Assembly: GCA_046590885.1 (NCBI GenBank)
Contig: JBKJTS010000136.1
Span: 1 to 8,443 of the forward strand
Reading direction: 5' to 3'
Length of the DNA stretch: 8,443 nucleotides
Source: Ga0077554 sp046590885
Lineage (GTDB): Bacteria; Pseudomonadota; Gammaproteobacteria; Ga0077554; Ga007554
The notes under the pieces were generated by a model. The model saw nothing but the letters and a program-made list of their open reading frames with translations, was not told the origin of the DNA and ran no database searches. Positions 6,480 through 8,443 of the stretch are shown here, piece after piece (the first letter of the stretch is position 1; each line of letters starts with the position of its first letter). Position numbers and translations under genes: made by a program.

Positions 6480-7462
6480 GCGGCCATCTCCATTTGTGTT
6501 TCCAGTTGGTCAAAAAAATCCCGCGTTACCGCGAGCTGTCGATCTATTGTTTCCAGCTTGTTTACCTGATGACGAAAAGCAGCGCCCCCTGGCTGACCCT
6601 TGCTGTACCAAGAGATATGTTTGCGCGCCATAAAAACACCGGTATCACTACCGTAGAATTCATAAAGCCGATGTAGGTGGCTGAGCATGATCTCGCGTAT
6701 CTCGGAGACTGGCGGATCAGGCAGCAACTCGCCTGTTTTTAAGTAATGATCAATAATACGAAATAACCAAGGGCGACCCTGTGCTGCCCGGCCGATCATA
6801 ACCCCATCTGCACCTGTATAGTCAAGGACGAATTTAGCATGTTCTGGTGTACAGATGTCGCCGTTAGCAATGACGGGGATCTTTACTGCGCATTTTATAG
6901 CGGAAATAGTGTCATATTCCGCATTCCCGCTGTAACCACAGGCACGCGTCCGACCATGCACCGCCAGCAATTGAATACCTGCATCTTCGGCGATTTTAGC
7001 AATCGCAATGCCATTACGGTGATCTTTGTCCCAACCGGTGCGAATTTTGAGAGTTATTGGTATATCAACTGCGCTCACCACCGCATGGAGAATGCGCTTC
7101 ACTAGATCTTCATGTTGCAACAGCGCAGACCCCGCCATAACGTTGCAGACTTTTTTCGCCGGGCAACCCATATTAATGTCGATGATTTGCGCACCGTTGT
7201 CCACATTATAACGCGCCGCTTCAGCCATCATTGCCGGGTCTGCTCCAGCAATCTGCACGGAGGTGGGTTCGGTTTCCCCTTGGTGATTGGCACGCCGTAA
7301 GGTTTTTGCACTGCCCCACAACAAGGAATTAGACGATACCATTTCGGAAACGGCCAAACCCGCACCCTGCTCTTTGCAGAGTTGCCGGAACGGACGATCC
7401 GTAACTCCCGCCATCGGCGCCAGCACTAAGCTGTTGATTAATTTGTAAGATCCAATTTGCAT
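6476..7462 (-). CDS. dusB: tRNA-dihydrouridine synthase B
   Basis: FMN-dependent enzyme that reduces specific uridines in the tRNA D-loop to dihydrouridine, using NADPH. The 328-residue product (E. coli 321) has a TIM-barrel part with LAPMAGVTDRPFRQLCKEQGA (14-34), the Dus signature INMGCPAKKVCNVMAGSALL (96-115) with catalytic Cys100, then LKIRTGW (138-144; Lys139), VHGRTRACGYSG (168-179; His169), VIANGDI (197-203; Asn200) and GVMIGRAAQGRPWLF (220-234), followed by a helical C-terminal domain ending in a Gln/Glu-rich tail. Context (directly before fis) and sequence point to DusB rather than DusA or DusC. The start matches the E. coli N-terminus (MRIGQYQL). There is no strong Shine-Dalgarno; a potential 11-codon ORF ends at TAATG overlapping this start and could deliver ribosomes. 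It is 182 nt downstream of the DUF3426 gene. Confidence 0.96.
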   Translation of the reverse strand: MQIGSYKLINSLVLAPMAGVTDRPFRQLCKEQGAGLAVSEMVSSNSLLWGSAKTLRRANHQGETEPTSVQIAGADPAMMAEAARYNVDNGAQIIDINMGCPAKKVCNVMAGSALLQHEDLVKRILHAVVSAVDIPITLKIRTGWDKDHRNGIAIAKIAEDAGIQLLAVHGRTRACGYSGNAEYDTISAIKCAVKIPVIANGDICTPEHAKFVLDYTGADGVMIGRAAQGRPWLFRIIDHYLKTGELLPDPPVSEIREIMLSHLHRLYEFYGSDTGVFMARKHISWYSKGQPGGAAFRHQVNKLETIDRQLAVTRDFFDQLETQMEMAA

Positions 7463-7644
7463 TAAGCGTTTTGACTCTTGGATTGGTTGTCACTCATTGG
7501 AGACAATCTCTTTCAATGCCGACATCATACCCGGTAACGGCGCACGGAGAAAGATGGGGGGCGAATATTTTTCCAAGGAGGACAAGCTGGCAGAGTTATA
7601 TATTCTCACTTGCTTTTAAAAAATATAGTCCAACTAATAAATTT
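7463..7644 (-). promoter_or_regulatory. Probable dusB-fis regulatory region
   Basis: This 182-nt gap between the DUF3426 stop and dusB is the natural place for the dusB-fis(-purH) promoter. On the minus strand TATGAT (7524-7529) is a fair -10, but the hexamer at 17-nt spacing (TTTCTC) is a poor -35. Upstream lies an AT-rich stretch (about 7593-7644) with a near-palindrome GAGTTATATATTCTC (7593-7607) that has the G...C 15-mer frame and AT centre of a Fis site but misses several consensus positions. Nearer dusB are a short GAGA-CAA-TCTC inverted repeat (7500-7510) and a potential 11-codon ORF (7462-7497). No GC-rich terminator follows the DUF3426 gene, so partial read-through is possible. Confidence 0.35.
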
Positions 7645-8443
7645 TCAAATAAATGTAAACTCAAAACCAACCGCGGTTTTGCCTGGATCAACAAGCTCTA
7701 ATGAAACTTCAATCGGCTGGCCAGGACGCATACCGTCGTTAATCTCTGCAATCTGACTCATATATTCAGTGGGATGAAAGCGGCGCATCGCCACGGTGCG
7801 GCCACTGAAGTCAGATAAACTTAACTGTAACAATGGATAAGCCTGATGAAAGGCGGCGCTATTAACCAGCGTTGCAGTGACTAATATGGCATTAGGCGCG
7901 CTGGGATGACTACGTAACTCACGGTTAACCAAAGTGATTTTTGTAATATCCGACTGGAGAGGGAGGATGCAACGGGCGTGTCGGCACATTTCCTCGAGTG
8001 CTGGACGCCACTGGGCGTAGCGCGCCAGATCGTTACGGTTAAAGTAAGCAAACTGGATAACCAATACCGCCATCAAGGCCAGATTGGTTACGCTCCATAT
8101 CAATGTAGCGCTCAGACTGATACGCTTTGGCTCGATTATAGAGGGGATAACGGCCACTGAATCAGGCTCAAGACGTTCCCCAGTAATGGGCGGGGCATTG
8201 ATAAGATCAAATTCATCGCGGGTGACGCCGCCCGGCTCCATGTGCAACCCGCTTGCGCTGTGGTAGCCATGCATGGCTATAATTTCTTCGGGCGTAGCGG
8301 AGGTGCTCCGCTCGGGAACAAAGGAAGCTGGTTCTTGCGTGTCCTGCGCTGTGTCTGGATGAACGAGTGTTGGCGGTAGGGAGGATGCCGTGAGCAACTG
8401 CTCACCATACTTGGGCATCCTGCCCGGCGCAAGCAGCTCATCG
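7645..8443 (-). CDS. DUF3426 membrane-anchored protein, N-terminus outside window
   Basis: The frame is open to the right edge; an ATG at 8416-8418 is in frame, but the sequence before it (DELLAPGR) also reads as protein, so I treat the gene as cut by the window. Proteins of this family normally begin with a short MJ0042-type Cys4 zinc ribbon, which would lie off the edge. Visible here, numbering from that Met: a Pro/Thr/Ser/Glu-rich linker (about 1-100), one transmembrane helix SLSATLIWSVTNLALMAVLVIQFAYF (101-126), then the DUF3426 domain with CRHARCILPL (145-154), a VNRELRSHPSAPNAILVTATLVN stretch (164-186), LLQLSLSDFSGRTVAMRRFHPTEYM (196-220) and the end DPGKTAVGFEFTFI (244-257). Molecular function is unknown. 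The family is often encoded next to prmA and the fis/purH region in beta- and gammaproteobacteria, in line with dusB-fis downstream. Confidence 0.85.
   Translation of the reverse strand, partial: DELLAPGRMPKYGEQLLTASSLPPTLVHPDTAQDTQEPASFVPERSTSATPEEIIAMHGYHSASGLHMEPGGVTRDEFDLINAPPITGERLEPDSVAVIPSIIEPKRISLSATLIWSVTNLALMAVLVIQFAYFNRNDLARYAQWRPALEEMCRHARCILPLQSDITKITLVNRELRSHPSAPNAILVTATLVNSAAFHQAYPLLQLSLSDFSGRTVAMRRFHPTEYMSQIAEINDGMRPGQPIEVSLELVDPGKTAVGFEFTFI

Noticed and set aside
7575..7581. Perfect AAGGAGG on the plus strand
   Set aside because: No ATG, GTG or TTG at suitable distance opens a credible frame, and the region is upstream of a minus-strand gene.

Overview
The window looks like ordinary chromosome from a proteobacterium, most likely a gammaproteobacterium or a closely related betaproteobacterium. 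I base this on a Fis protein encoded directly after dusB, as in enteric and related bacteria; on PurH, PurD, HemF and TsaC proteins that follow the E. coli forms through nearly all conserved blocks; and on a DUF3426 protein upstream of dusB. Lineage is inferred from remembered family features, not from a search.

Layout, left to right. Bases 2-268 (+) are the C-terminal end of a beta-barrel-like protein, followed by an intrinsic terminator. Bases 349-565 are non-coding and rich in palindromes, including a nearly perfect 59-nt one (411-469) that looks like a dispersed intergenic repeat. A minus-strand operon purD-tsaC-hemF (3405 down to 566) follows, with purD and tsaC overlapping by ATGA and hemF 18 nt further on. 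A divergent yihY/brkB membrane protein gene (3572-4462, +) shares the upstream region with purD and converges on purH. The minus-strand series DUF3426 - dusB - fis - purH (8443 down to 4492) fills the rest; dusB and fis overlap by ATGA, purH starts 62 nt after fis, and the DUF3426 gene runs off the right edge.

The genes are core housekeeping functions: de novo purine synthesis (PurD step 2, PurH last two steps), tRNA modification (DusB dihydrouridine, TsaC for t6A), heme synthesis (HemF) and a growth-phase nucleoid regulator (Fis). The operons suggest co-expression of purine supply and translation-related functions during growth. PurH and PurD, one operon in E. coli, are separated here by yihY. 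I see no mobile element genes, CRISPR, tRNA or rRNA, and no sign of a new multi-gene system. The items most worth a second look are the palindrome cluster at 313-529, an 11-codon potential leader ORF touching the dusB start, and a short insertion in PurH.
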